A DNA stretch of 64,000 bases from Enterobacter_D sp963521185 (GCA_963521185.1 CAUQTV010000001.1:434001-498000); one strand, 5' to 3'. Counted from the first letter of the stretch, positions 8,814 through 17,686 are shown. Made by a program: numbers and translations. The notes: generated from the letters alone by a model not told the origin.

Positions 8814-9818
8814 ATGGCCTGGAAAAACCCCTGGTACAATCCTGACGTTGCCCATCACTCCCCTGAGGGCTTTCGTAATCTCACCCCGGTGGCGCACCAG
8901 CCTGGCGATCTCGATCGCTGGCGCAAAGCACGCCGGGCCGCCGGGTTACCGAATCAGCCGCAGGGCGGTTATGACGCCTTTATCCAGCAGTGGTGGCAGC
9001 GCGCGAGCATTTCCGGCCACGACGATGGCGTCTGGTGGTTAGGCCATGCCAGTACACTTCTGCGCGTTGATGGCGCATACCTGCTCATGGACCCGGTGTT
9101 TTCGCAGCGGGCCTCGCCGGTGAGTTTTACCGGACCGCAGCGAAAGACGCCACCGGCCTTAAACATTGATGAGTTGCCCGCCCTCGACGCCGTGCTTATT
9201 TCGCACAACCATTACGATCACCTCGACACCGCCACAATCCGCGCCTTGCTCAAACGCTTTCCCGATATCACGCTGTTTGTCCCGCTGGGGCTTGGGCGCT
9301 GGTGTCGTCGTCGGGGCGTGCGGCATATCGTGGAGCTTGACTGGTGGCAGGACGCTGACGTTAACGGAATAAAAATCACCGCCGTTCCTGCTCAGCACTG
9401 GAGTATGCGCACATTCTGGGATCGTAATCGCTCTTTATGGTGTGGTTGGGTTGTAGAATCATCGCGGCAGCGATTTTGGTTTGCAGGTGACACGGGTTAT
9501 ACGCCGTCGCTGGTGGACATCTCCCGACGTCTCGGCCCGATTAGCGCCGCAGCCTTGCCCGTCGGGGCGTATGCACCACGCTGGTTCATGTCGATTCATC
9601 ACATGGACCCGCAAAGTGCGGTGCAACTTTGGCAGCAGTTGGGCGAGCCGTTGGCTTTTCCCATCCATTGGGGAGTATTCGAACTGGCAGATGAAGCACT
9701 CGATGAACCTGTACAGGAATTGAACAGCCTATTAAGCGAAGCGGCAACGGCCACTGACAACTTCAGGATACTGAAAATTGGTCAATATTTGCCCTTACTT
9801 TCTGCGACCCCGCCGTGA
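8814..9818 (+). CDS. Metallo-beta-lactamase-fold hydrolase (NAPE-PLD-like)
   Basis: A 334-residue cytoplasmic protein without a signal peptide. The metal motif HNHYDH (His131, His133, Asp135, His136) is followed by further ligands near AQHW, GDTGY and IHWG, in the order used by the NAPE-PLD/UlaG-like branch of the fold. Members hydrolyse phosphodiesters or lactones; the substrate here cannot be told from sequence. GGGGAGG six bases before the ATG decides the start. It follows yebO closely and is not part of the E. coli K-12 order at this point. Confidence 0.82.
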   Translation: MAWKNPWYNPDVAHHSPEGFRNLTPVAHQPGDLDRWRKARRAAGLPNQPQGGYDAFIQQWWQRASISGHDDGVWWLGHASTLLRVDGAYLLMDPVFSQRASPVSFTGPQRKTPPALNIDELPALDAVLISHNHYDHLDTATIRALLKRFPDITLFVPLGLGRWCRRRGVRHIVELDWWQDADVNGIKITAVPAQHWSMRTFWDRNRSLWCGWVVESSRQRFWFAGDTGYTPSLVDISRRLGPISAAALPVGAYAPRWFMSIHHMDPQSAVQLWQQLGEPLAFPIHWGVFELADEALDEPVQELNSLLSEAATATDNFRILKIGQYLPLLSATPP

Positions 9819-10333
9819 CCCGTCCCTTATTTGCACAATGGTATTGCTAAGGTTATTATTTTATTTCCCAGCGAAACGTTTTTATTGCCTTATGATGAGG
9901 CAATGTCATTAAACTTTCATTATTTTGGTGCAGAGCATCTTTTTATTGCACAACAATTATTCGCTGGTCAACCTCGTGCTTTGCTAATCTGTTAATACCC
10001 TCTTGCGAATGCCGCATATTGTTAAAAATGGCATAACTATGCACATAATAGTCTAACGATATACGCTATATCTTATCAATCACTTAGCCACCCGTTTGTG
10101 GGGTGAAGTGATTGAGCTGTAGTGGAAAAGTCGTGGTTTTGCGCTACGCTTGAAGGGTATCCGATGTGGGATCAGGCTGCTGCTGGAGTGCCATTATGCG
10201 CATAATCGTGCAGAGTGTGTTCTACCAGTCACAGAAATTGTGCGACGGATCCAGACATGTTTAAAAATGGCTTGCCATATTTTTCGTTGTATGTGATAAC
10301 ACATTGTGGGTCAAACGAGGTACAGTTCTGTTT
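9819..10333 (+). promoter_or_regulatory. Long AT-rich leader region before yobF-cspC
   Basis: There are 515 bases with no convincing gene. The right part probably contains the promoter and a long 5' leader for yobF-cspC. The one clear structure is a hairpin at 10076-10115, listed separately. I see no strong terminator for the preceding gene. Confidence 0.5.
10076..10115 (+). repeat. Stable hairpin in the yobF-cspC upstream region
   Basis: TCAATCACTT (10076-10085) pairs perfectly with AAGTGATTGA (10106-10115). Inside it CACCC pairs with GGGTG across a GTTTGTG loop, with a three-base bulge. There is no T run after it, so it is not a typical terminator. It could be a leader structure or part of a small RNA. 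Confidence 0.6.
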
Positions 10334-10450
10334 ATGTGTGGCATTTTCAGTAAAGAAGTCCTGAGTAAACACGTTGTCGTTGAATACCGCTTCTCTGCCG
10401 AACCTTATATTAGTGCCTCAAGCAGTAATGTCTCAGTTTTATCTCAGTGA
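10334..10450 (+). CDS. yobF: Small stress protein YobF, C-terminally shortened
   Basis: An ATG at 10334 opens a 38-residue ORF beginning MCGIFSKEVLSKHV, matching E. coli YobF (47 residues) over its first 37 positions. It then stops at a TGA at 10448, after VLSQ. The bases encoding the usual LRAKK tail are present just downstream but in another frame, so the tail was probably lost through a single-base length difference. YobF is a small heat-shock-responsive protein of unknown function, cotranscribed with cspC. Whether the short form works is unknown. Confidence 0.8.
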   Translation: MCGIFSKEVLSKHVVVEYRFSAEPYISASSSNVSVLSQ

Positions 10451-10489
10451 ATGCCTGCGGGCTAAAAAACAATCTAAGGAATTTTGCAA

Positions 10490-10699
10490 ATGGCAAAGAT
10501 TAAAGGTCAAGTTAAGTGGTTCAACGAGTCTAAAGGTTTTGGCTTCATTACTCCGGCTGATGGCAGCAAAGATGTGTTCGTACACTTCTCCGCTATCCAG
10601 GGTAACGGCTTCAAAACTCTGGCTGAAGGCCAGAACGTTGAGTTCGAAATTCAGGACGGCCAGAAAGGCCCGGCAGCAGTTAACGTTACTGCTATCTGA
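10490..10699 (+). CDS. cspC: Cold-shock-like protein CspC
   Basis: A 69-residue cold-shock-domain protein whose sequence appears identical to E. coli CspC. It carries RNP1 (KGFGFIT) and RNP2 (VFVHF). It binds single-stranded nucleic acid and acts as an RNA chaperone and antiterminator, expressed at 37 degrees and linked to rpoS mRNA stability. CTAAGGAATTTTGCAA precedes the ATG. It lies 39 bases after yobF. Confidence 0.98.
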
Positions 10700-10745
10700 T
10701 TTTCAGACCACGACTTGAGCGCTTCACGCGCATCAATGTCAGCAT

Positions 10746-10774
10746 AAAGCCTCGCCTGGTGCGGGGCTTTTTAG
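10746..10774 (+). terminator. Terminator of yobF-cspC
   Basis: AAAGCCTCGC and GCGGGGCTTT pair across CTGGT, followed by a T run. Confidence 0.88.
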
Positions 10775-10913
10775 TGCCTGATTTTTCAAAATATTTCCAT
10801 ACCCACATCCCGTTGCCTTTTGTTGCAAAGCTATACGCTTATTAGCACTGTTTTTTACCTTTCGGCTCCGTTTTCCCGTTAAATCAGCGGGTTAATCATA
10901 AACAGGAGTTCAG

Positions 10914-12653
10914 GTGAACAAGAACAGCGTACCCGGTAATTTCACACCCCTTCGTTTTGCCCTGATTTGCGTTGCCATTCTGCTGGCGATGGGGTTGCTA
11001 TTAGGTCGTACGGCCTGGCTGCAAATCATTTCACCTGAAAAGCTCGTCAAAGAAGAAGATATGCGCTCTCTGCGCGAAGTGAAGGTGCTCTCCCCGCGCG
11101 GCATGATCGTGGATCGCAACGGGCGGCCATTCGCGGTTAGCGTCCCGGTCAGTGCGGTCTGGGCGGATCCGAAAGTCGTTAATGAAAAGGGCGGCGTGGG
11201 TTACAACGGACGCTGGCAGGCGCTGGCAAGCGCCTTAAAAATCCCGCTTAGCGAGCTTGCCGCGCGGATCAGCCGCAACCCGCAGGCGCGTTTTATCTAT
11301 CTGGCGCGTCAGCTCGATCCGCAGCAGGCGCAGTGGATAGACGATCTGAATTTGCCGGGGATTAACCTTCAGCAAGAGACGCGACGCTTCTATCCGTCCG
11401 GCCATGTCGCGGCAAATCTGATCGGATTTACCAACGTCGATGGGCAGGGCATTGAGGGCGTGGAGAAGAGCTTTAATACGCAGCTCACCGGCAAACCCGG
11501 TCTGCGCAAGGTTCGAAAAGATCGCTATGGTCACGTCATTGAAAACATTACCGAGATCCCCCCCGTTCCCGCGCATACGCTGGAGTTGAGCATTGATAAA
11601 CGTCTGCAAACGCTGACGGAAGACGCGCTCGATAACGCAGTAAGCTGGAACAAAGCCGAATCCGGTGCAGCCGTGCTGGTGCGCGTGGAAACCGGCGAAA
11701 TTCTGGCGATGGCGAGCTTTCCGGATTTCAATCCCAACAATCGCAGCGGGGCAAGCCTGGATGATTTCCGTAACCGCGCGATCAGCGACACCTTCGAGCC
11801 TGGCTCTACCGTCAAACCGATGGTGTTAATGACCGCCCTTCAGCAGGGCATTGTGCAACCGGACAGCGTGGTCGATACCCATCCCTACACGCTGGATGGG
11901 CACCGCATCCGCGATGTCGGCTACTATCCTGAACTGACGCTGACCGGCATCCTGCAAAAATCGAGCGATACGGGCGTCTCGCGCCTGTCGCTGGCGATGC
12001 CCATTCAGCGCCTGCTTGATACTTACAAAGGCTTCGGATTTGGTTCTCCGACCAGTCTGGGACTCACCGGTGAGAGCGGCGGCAGTTTGCCGGTTCATCG
12101 CTACTGGGGGCAACTGGATCGCGCGACGTTCTCATTTGGTTATGGACTGATGGTCACACCGCTTCAGCTTGCTCACGTCTATGCGACGATTGGCAGCTTC
12201 GGGCTGGCGCGACCCTTATCAATTACCCGCGTGGATCCCCCGGTAATGGGCACGCAGGTGATGCCAGAAAGCATTGTGCATGAAGTCGAACACATGATGG
12301 AGAGCGTGGCGCTGCCGGGCGGCGGCGGCATTAAAGCGGCGGTGCGGGATTATCGCGTGGCGGTAAAAACAGGCACGGCGAAGAAAATCGGTGACGACGG
12401 GAAATACGTGGACAAGTACGTGGCGTACACCGCCGGTGTTGCGCCCGCCAGCAAGCCAAAGTTTGCGCTGGTGGTGGTGATTAACGATCCCAAAAACGGC
12501 GCTTACTACGGCGGTGCAGTCTCCGCGCCGGTATTCAGCCAAATCATGACCGACGTGCTGCGCGTTGAAAACGTCAAACCGGATGGCTTGCCGCCGGGGG
12601 CCAGCAATCTGGTGGTGCTAAATTCGCGCAACGATAGCGATCCGCTGCGGTAA
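10914..12653 (+). CDS. PBP3-like class B penicillin-binding protein (PBP3-SAL type)
   Basis: A 579-residue FtsI paralogue: an N-terminal membrane anchor (about residues 14-38), a pedestal domain, then a transpeptidase domain. The active-site motifs are STVK (Ser298, Lys301), SSD near residue 355 and KTGTA near 488. The GTG at 10914 has ACAGGAG before it. Gene position, directly upstream of rlmA, is that of Salmonella PBP3-SAL, an alternative septal transpeptidase used in acidic conditions. E. coli K-12 lacks it. Function by analogy; the housekeeping ftsI should be elsewhere. Confidence 0.88.
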   Translation: MNKNSVPGNFTPLRFALICVAILLAMGLLLGRTAWLQIISPEKLVKEEDMRSLREVKVLSPRGMIVDRNGRPFAVSVPVSAVWADPKVVNEKGGVGYNGRWQALASALKIPLSELAARISRNPQARFIYLARQLDPQQAQWIDDLNLPGINLQQETRRFYPSGHVAANLIGFTNVDGQGIEGVEKSFNTQLTGKPGLRKVRKDRYGHVIENITEIPPVPAHTLELSIDKRLQTLTEDALDNAVSWNKAESGAAVLVRVETGEILAMASFPDFNPNNRSGASLDDFRNRAISDTFEPGSTVKPMVLMTALQQGIVQPDSVVDTHPYTLDGHRIRDVGYYPELTLTGILQKSSDTGVSRLSLAMPIQRLLDTYKGFGFGSPTSLGLTGESGGSLPVHRYWGQLDRATFSFGYGLMVTPLQLAHVYATIGSFGLARPLSITRVDPPVMGTQVMPESIVHEVEHMMESVALPGGGGIKAAVRDYRVAVKTGTAKKIGDDGKYVDKYVAYTAGVAPASKPKFALVVVINDPKNGAYYGGAVSAPVFSQIMTDVLRVENVKPDGLPPGASNLVVLNSRNDSDPLR

Positions 12654-12714
12654 AGATGTCGTGCGCGCGCGTTTGGCGTTACACTTTCGCCCTTTAAGCC
12701 AGCCCGGAGTTGTT

Positions 12715-13530
12715 ATGTCCTTCAGTTGCCCACTTTGCCACGCGCCGCTTAGCCGCTCGGAAAAAAGTTTTACCTGCCCGCAGCGTCATCAGTTCGATCT
12801 GGCAAAAGAGGGGTACGTGAATTTGCTGCCCGTTCAGCATAAACGCTCCCGTGAACCGGGCGACAGCGCCGGGATGATGCAGGCGCGTCGGGCGTTTCTT
12901 GATGCCGGACATTACCAGCCCTTGCGTGACGCAATGAGCCAGCAGCTGGACGCGTGTCTGCCTGAGCAGGCGCAGGCCATTCTCGATATTGGCTGCGGCG
13001 AGGGCTACTACACCGATGCCTTTGCCGGGATTGCCGCACGGCACGGTGCAACAGCTTTAGGGCTGGACGTGTCAAAAGCGGCCATTCGCGCTGCGGCCAG
13101 GCGCTATCCGCAGGTGATGTTCTGCGTGGCCTCAAGCCACCGGCTGCCCTTTGAAGATAACAGCATGGACGCCGTTGTGCGCATTTATGCCCCCTGCAAA
13201 GCGCAGGAACTGGCACGGGTAGTGAAGCCGGGCGGGTGGGTGATAACCGCAGCACCGGGGCCGCATCATTTGCAGGAGCTTAAGGGGCTGATTTATGACG
13301 AGGTGCAACTGCATGCGCCGCAGACGGAAGAGATCGCTGGATTTGAATTCGCGAAGCAGGTGACGCTGGGGTATGACATGGTGCTCAGTGGCCCGGAAGC
13401 GGTAGCGCTGTTACAGATGACGCCGTTCGCCTGGCGCGCAAAGCCCAACGTGTGGGACGATCTTGCTGCGCGTGACGCCTTCACCTGCCGGACGGATTTT
13501 AGCATTCAGTGCTGGCAGCGTAAGGCTTAA
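12715..13530 (+). CDS. rlmA: 23S rRNA (guanine-745-N1) methyltransferase RlmA
   Basis: A 271-residue SAM-dependent enzyme that methylates G745 of 23S rRNA. An N-terminal zinc site (CPLC...CPQRH, residues 5-24) precedes the Rossmann fold with motif I ILDIGCGEGYYT near residue 95. An in-frame start 54 bases earlier adds a tail with no homology, so I use the ATG at 12715, which gives the E. coli length. It ends four bases into the mntP stop region on the other strand. Confidence 0.96.
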   Translation: MSFSCPLCHAPLSRSEKSFTCPQRHQFDLAKEGYVNLLPVQHKRSREPGDSAGMMQARRAFLDAGHYQPLRDAMSQQLDACLPEQAQAILDIGCGEGYYTDAFAGIAARHGATALGLDVSKAAIRAAARRYPQVMFCVASSHRLPFEDNSMDAVVRIYAPCKAQELARVVKPGGWVITAAPGPHHLQELKGLIYDEVQLHAPQTEEIAGFEFAKQVTLGYDMVLSGPEAVALLQMTPFAWRAKPNVWDDLAARDAFTCRTDFSIQCWQRKA

Positions 13531-14093
13531 GCGGCGAAGTGGCTCCAGAGGATCTGCACGCCCATACCTATCAGTACGATCCCGCCCAGAACTTCGGCTC
13601 GCTTGCCCAGCAGCGGGCCAATAAAACGGCCAATCATCATGCCCAGGGTGGTCATGATCAGCGTGGCGCAGCCGATGGTCAGCGCGGTGGTGACAATATT
13701 GACCTGTAGGAAAGCAAGACCGACGCCGACGGCCATCGCATCGAGGCTGGTGGCGATGGCGGTGGTGACCAGCAGCCAGAAACCGTGGCGTTGCAGTGGC
13801 GCGTTTTCTTCGTCATCGTTACCGCGAATGCCTTCCACCAGCATTCGGACGCCTAAAAAGACCAGCAGCACAAACGCAATCCAGTGATTCCATTCCAGTA
13901 CAAACTGGCTTGCCAGCATGCCCAGACCCCAACCCGCCAGCGGGGTTAGCGTTTCGATAACGCCAAAGATAAGGCCTGTGCGCAGCGCTTCAGAGAATTT
14001 AGGTTTATGCAGGGTGGCACCTTTGCCGATGGAGACCGCAAACGCGTCCATTGACATGCCAAAGGCGAGCAGGAGGGTAGCTGTTAAATTCAT
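13527..14093 (-). CDS. mntP: Manganese exporter MntP
   Basis: A 188-residue inner-membrane protein with six predicted helices that exports Mn(II). The conserved acidic residues lie in membrane segments FGMSMDAFAVS and TSLDAMAVG. The ATG at 14093 gives the E. coli length; an upstream extension from 14126 lies in the leader. Expression is expected to be switched on by manganese through the riboswitch directly upstream and through MntR. Confidence 0.96.
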   Translation of the reverse strand: MNLTATLLLAFGMSMDAFAVSIGKGATLHKPKFSEALRTGLIFGVIETLTPLAGWGLGMLASQFVLEWNHWIAFVLLVFLGVRMLVEGIRGNDDEENAPLQRHGFWLLVTTAIATSLDAMAVGVGLAFLQVNIVTTALTIGCATLIMTTLGMMIGRFIGPLLGKRAEVLGGIVLIGMGVQILWSHFAA

Positions 14094-14099
14094 GAGAGC

Positions 14100-14290
14100 G
14101 TCCTGACCGGGGTATCCATATAACACATCACTGCCCCCAGTAAACAGCAGTCATGTGCCAATGGTCTCGCCTGATCACCCGTCTACAGCAGGTTGATCCG
14201 TACGTGCCACGTTTTGCAACGAGTATGTTGACACGTACATTTCCGGGAATGTGGAAATCGGCTACTCCCCAACGACGGCGCAACCTTAAC
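14100..14290 (-). promoter_or_regulatory. yybP-ykoY manganese riboswitch in the mntP leader
   Basis: Read on the minus strand, the leader contains the conserved core GGGGAGTAGCC (14260-14270), followed by paired segments and the long GC-rich helix region up to the mntP start. mntP leaders in enterobacteria carry this Mn(II)-sensing class. The outer boundaries are approximate. It acts as an ON switch when Mn is high. Confidence 0.82.
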
Positions 14291-14410
14291 ATATTTTTAG
14301 AAAGTAAAACAATAACAGAATTGTTTTAATCTATTTACCCGTTGATAACGATTTTCATTTAGATTTATTGGTAATAATAACGTTAATAAGAATGGGTAGA
14401 TTCGCAGGAT

Positions 14411-14478
14411 GTAATATAGCCTGGGCTATATCTGTGCTTATTTAAACGGCAAAGAGATAGCGCAGGCTATATTATAAC
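14411..14478. repeat. Nested dyads downstream of yobD
   Basis: ATATAGCC-TG-GGCTATAT (14414-14431) is a perfect 18-base palindrome. A further copy, CAGGCTATATTATAAC (14463-14478), ends against the yobD stop and can pair with the left arm GTAATATAGCCTG. Alternative hairpins are possible. There is no T run typical of a terminator. Confidence 0.6.
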
Positions 14479-14937
14479 TTATTGAGTTTTAAGGAGTAGT
14501 TTGGAAATCCTCTCAAGATCGTCGATATTTCGCACACGAATCAGCAGGCGGCGCTGCTCTAATTGGATCACTAACACGCCATCCTGCGATAAATTCATCT
14601 CTTTAATGCGGGTATATTCAATCCAGACGTTGGCGAAGAAAAACCCGGTCGGCTTGAAGATGATTTTTGGGGCGCGGATCCAGAACAGATAAATGCCCAT
14701 TAAGGCCAGTGCGCATAATAACCATGTGGTTAAAATAGCACCATTATTTGTCACGTTATTATAAATAAGGATGACCAGCAGGCCCGCGAAGATAAAGCTG
14801 TCAATACGACCCGGACGCAGCAGGGGGAGGGAAAGCAGCGTTTTGCCGTGGCGTTTCGGCATAATGAATTCGTCATAAATCGCATAGGCAAGCAGCAGGG
14901 CGACGAACAAAATTAACACGATATCCGTAATCGTCAT
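14479..14937 (-). CDS. yobD: Inner-membrane protein YobD (DUF986)
   Basis: A 152-residue protein with about three hydrophobic segments (near residues 5-20, 47-63 and 68-90), then a cytoplasmic C-terminal part. Same length as E. coli YobD. Function unknown. GGAGGAACC precedes the ATG. It follows manXYZ but is separated from it by a strong terminator, so it is probably expressed by read-through or its own promoter. Confidence 0.93.
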   Translation of the reverse strand: MTITDIVLILFVALLLAYAIYDEFIMPKRHGKTLLSLPLLRPGRIDSFIFAGLLVILIYNNVTNNGAILTTWLLCALALMGIYLFWIRAPKIIFKPTGFFFANVWIEYTRIKEMNLSQDGVLVIQLEQRRLLIRVRNIDDLERISKLLLKTQ

Positions 14938-14947
14938 GGTTCCTCCG

Positions 14948-14981
14948 AATAAAAAAAACCGGGGCCAATGGCCCCGGCTTG
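14948..14981 (-). terminator. Terminator of manXYZ
   Basis: On the minus strand CCGGGGCCATTGGCCCCGG is followed by eight T. It lies between the manZ stop and the yobD start. Confidence 0.9.
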
Positions 14982-14992
14982 CAGCTTACAAC

Positions 14993-15862
14993 TTACAGAC
15001 CCAACAGGCCAATAGCATAGCCGACAATACCGATCACGAAGAAGCCGACGATGATCCACAGCGCGTTGACTTTCTTACGCAGCAGCCACATACAGGCGAA
15101 GGTCAACAGCAGCGGCACCAGGCCCGGCATCAGCTGGTCGAGGATGGTCTGCACGGTCGTGACGTTGGTTTTCCCGGTCTGGTCGGTGATTTCAGACACC
15201 ACCAGCGGGATATTCACATGCGTCCACTTGTTAACCAGCGCCCCCATCACAAACAGGCCGAGAATGGATGCACCCTCGGTCAGTTTTTGCAGGAAGCCGC
15301 CGCCCATATCTTTAACGATGTCGATACCTTTACGGTAACCGTAGGCCACACCGTAATAACGGGTTGCCAGACGCACCAGGTTAAACAGCACGAAGAACAG
15401 CAGCGGACCTAACAGGCTACCGCTCATGGCGATGCCCGCGCCCAGGGCCGCGAAGACCGGACGCACGGTACCCCAGAAGATCGGGTCGCCGACGCCAGCC
15501 AGTGGCCCCATCAGACCGACTTTGATGCCGTTGATGGCACCGTCGTCAATCTCTGCGCCGTTCGCACGCTGCTCTTCCATTGCCAGCGTCACGCCCAGCA
15601 CCGGTGCGGCGACGTAAGGATGGGTGTTAAAGAACTCCAGGTGACGTTTAATCGCCTGTTTACGCGCGTCGTTATTCTCCGGATACAGGCGTTTGATCGC
15701 AGGCACCATCGAGAAGCAGAAGCCCAGCGCCTGCATACGTTCAAAGTTCCACGACCCCTGGAACAGGTTAGAACGGATGAACACGCCACGAATATCACCC
15801 GGAGTCAGTTTTTTCTCAGGGGTGGTAGTGGTAGTTTTAGTCATATCAACCATGTCGCTCAC
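14993..15862 (-). CDS. manZ: Mannose PTS membrane component IID (ManZ)
   Basis: A 289-residue EIID subunit that forms the mannose/glucosamine channel with ManY, with most of the polypeptide cytoplasmic and membrane helices near the C-terminus. The core FQGSWNFERMQALGF and the repeated GPLAGVGDPIFWGT are family signatures. AGGTGAG precedes the ATG at 15862, three bases after the manY stop. The complex is also the entry route of phage lambda DNA and several bacteriocins in E. coli. Confidence 0.97.
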   Translation of the reverse strand: MSDMVDMTKTTTTTPEKKLTPGDIRGVFIRSNLFQGSWNFERMQALGFCFSMVPAIKRLYPENNDARKQAIKRHLEFFNTHPYVAAPVLGVTLAMEEQRANGAEIDDGAINGIKVGLMGPLAGVGDPIFWGTVRPVFAALGAGIAMSGSLLGPLLFFVLFNLVRLATRYYGVAYGYRKGIDIVKDMGGGFLQKLTEGASILGLFVMGALVNKWTHVNIPLVVSEITDQTGKTNVTTVQTILDQLMPGLVPLLLTFACMWLLRKKVNALWIIVGFFVIGIVGYAIGLLGL

Positions 15863-15865
15863 CTG

Positions 15866-16666
15866 CTAGTCCAGTTCGTTATCGAGATCGTTAGCACCAG
15901 CCGCCTGTACCGGGCCACCCGCTGAACGGTTATATTTCGGGCTCAGCTGGATATAAAGAATTGCCATTACTGCACCAATCACACCCAGTGCAACCAGGTT
16001 GAAGTTGGTGAAGGCTGCGGTAACGAAGCCCAGATAGAAGAACGGCATCAGATAACCGGCGCGCATCATGTTAATGACCATCGCATAACCGACGACCACA
16101 ATCATGCCCCCTGCGATGTTCAGACCGCTGGTCACCACTTCCGGAATGGAATCCAGCATGGCCTGAACACCACTGGTGCCGACGGAGACAGCGACGATAA
16201 CCGCCGGGATCGCGATACGCATCGCCTGTAAGAACAGGGAAGAGACGTGGATCCAGGACAGGGCCGTCAGGTTACCGTTTTCGGCTGCCTTATCGGCAGC
16301 GTGCTGGAACGCAACGGTGATGGTGCGCACGATGATGGTCAGAACCTGGCCTGCTGCGGCCAGCGGGATTGCCAGCGCGATACCGGCACCGATGCTCTGG
16401 TGGCCTGCGATAACCAGAATGGTTGAAATAATAGACGCCAGCGCGGCATCAGGGGCAACGGCCGCACCGATGTTCATCCAGCCCAGCGCGATCATTTCCA
16501 GCGTACCACCGATGATGATACCGGTTTTCATGTCGCCCAGAACAATACCAATCAACGTACAGGCCACGAGCGGACGGTGAAACTGAAATTCATCGAGTAT
16601 GGATTCCATACCGGCAATACACGCCACGACGAACACCAGCACAATCTGAAGAGTGGTAATCTCCAT
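15866..16666 (-). CDS. manY: Mannose PTS permease component IIC (ManY)
   Basis: A 266-residue EIIC protein with multiple membrane helices that carries the sugar path. Length and sequence match E. coli ManY. It lies between manX and manZ on the same strand with a 60-base gap to manX, forming one operon. Confidence 0.97.
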   Translation of the reverse strand: MEITTLQIVLVFVVACIAGMESILDEFQFHRPLVACTLIGIVLGDMKTGIIIGGTLEMIALGWMNIGAAVAPDAALASIISTILVIAGHQSIGAGIALAIPLAAAGQVLTIIVRTITVAFQHAADKAAENGNLTALSWIHVSSLFLQAMRIAIPAVIVAVSVGTSGVQAMLDSIPEVVTSGLNIAGGMIVVVGYAMVINMMRAGYLMPFFYLGFVTAAFTNFNLVALGVIGAVMAILYIQLSPKYNRSAGGPVQAAGANDLDNELD

Positions 16667-16726
16667 TGTACTTCTCCTATAGCTTAAACAGACTTAAGTG
16701 TGAAAACTGTAATCAGCGCGCGGCGG

Positions 16727-17686
16727 TTATTTCGCCATTTTGCCAATCAAATCCATCATTTTCAGTCGCGGATCGTTAGAAACTTTACGCACTTCGAGTT
16801 CGATACCGCGCGCGTTGAGTTTCTTAAAGGCCTCGATATCTTTCTCGTCCACGGAAACCGCATTGTTCACCTGGGTTTTCCCCTGACGGAAGGCCATGCC
16901 ACCGATGTTGACGGTGGTGATTTTCACACCCTCTTCAACAAGGCGTTCGACATCTGTCGGGTTGGTGAACAGCAGCATCACACGTTCACCCGCGTATTTC
17001 GGGTTGTTATAAACGCGGATCATTTTAGCGACGTCCACCACGTGTGCCGTCACACCCGGCGGAGCCACCTGCGTTAACAGCGTTTTACGCACGGTATCAG
17101 CGGCCACTTCGTCGCTGACCACGATAATGCGATTGACGTTGGTTTCTTTGGTCCAGCGTGTGGCGACCTGGCCGTGGATCAAACGGTCATCGATGCGGGC
17201 AAGCCCGATGATCATGTAATCGTTCGCGCCCATCGGTTTCACCGGTGCTGCGGCTTTAGGTTTTGCAACAGGTGCGACAGGCTCAGGGGCTTTAGCTTTC
17301 AGCGCTTTCACGCCTTCACGACCGGTTTCAACGGCCAGCGCAACCAACTCGTCAAAGCCTGGGTTGTCGTCACGGGCCATCAGGGTTTCGACCAGCATCG
17401 GGATATTTACGCCGGCAACCACTTCGTAATGCTCTTTATCGACGACAATGCGGCTTGCGGCGTTGAACGGACTGCCGCCCCATGTATCAACGAGAAACAG
17501 CACGCCTTGCTGCGTATCGAGATTTGCCAACTTTGCGTTGTACTTTTCAATCAGCGTCTCGGCGTTTTCACCGGGAACGAAGTCGATCCAGCCAACGTTT
17601 TCCTGCTCACCCAACAGCATTTCGGCCGTTTTGAGTAACTGCTCTGCAGCCCAGCCATGTGTGCCTATTACAATAGCAATGGTCAC
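16727..17686 (-). CDS. manX: Mannose PTS phosphotransfer component IIAB (ManX), GTG start
   Basis: A 319-residue soluble protein. The IIA domain (about residues 1-125) has His10 in GTHGW, and the IIB domain (about 157-319) has His171 in RLIHGQ. An Ala/Pro/Lys-rich linker (131-152) joins them. Phosphate passes HPr to His10 to His171 to sugar. The GTG has AAAGGAGG upstream. In E. coli translation of this mRNA is repressed by the sRNA SgrS under sugar-phosphate stress. First gene of manXYZ. Confidence 0.97.
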   Translation of the reverse strand: MTIAIVIGTHGWAAEQLLKTAEMLLGEQENVGWIDFVPGENAETLIEKYNAKLANLDTQQGVLFLVDTWGGSPFNAASRIVVDKEHYEVVAGVNIPMLVETLMARDDNPGFDELVALAVETGREGVKALKAKAPEPVAPVAKPKAAAPVKPMGANDYMIIGLARIDDRLIHGQVATRWTKETNVNRIIVVSDEVAADTVRKTLLTQVAPPGVTAHVVDVAKMIRVYNNPKYAGERVMLLFTNPTDVERLVEEGVKITTVNIGGMAFRQGKTQVNNAVSVDEKDIEAFKKLNARGIELEVRKVSNDPRLKMMDLIGKMAK

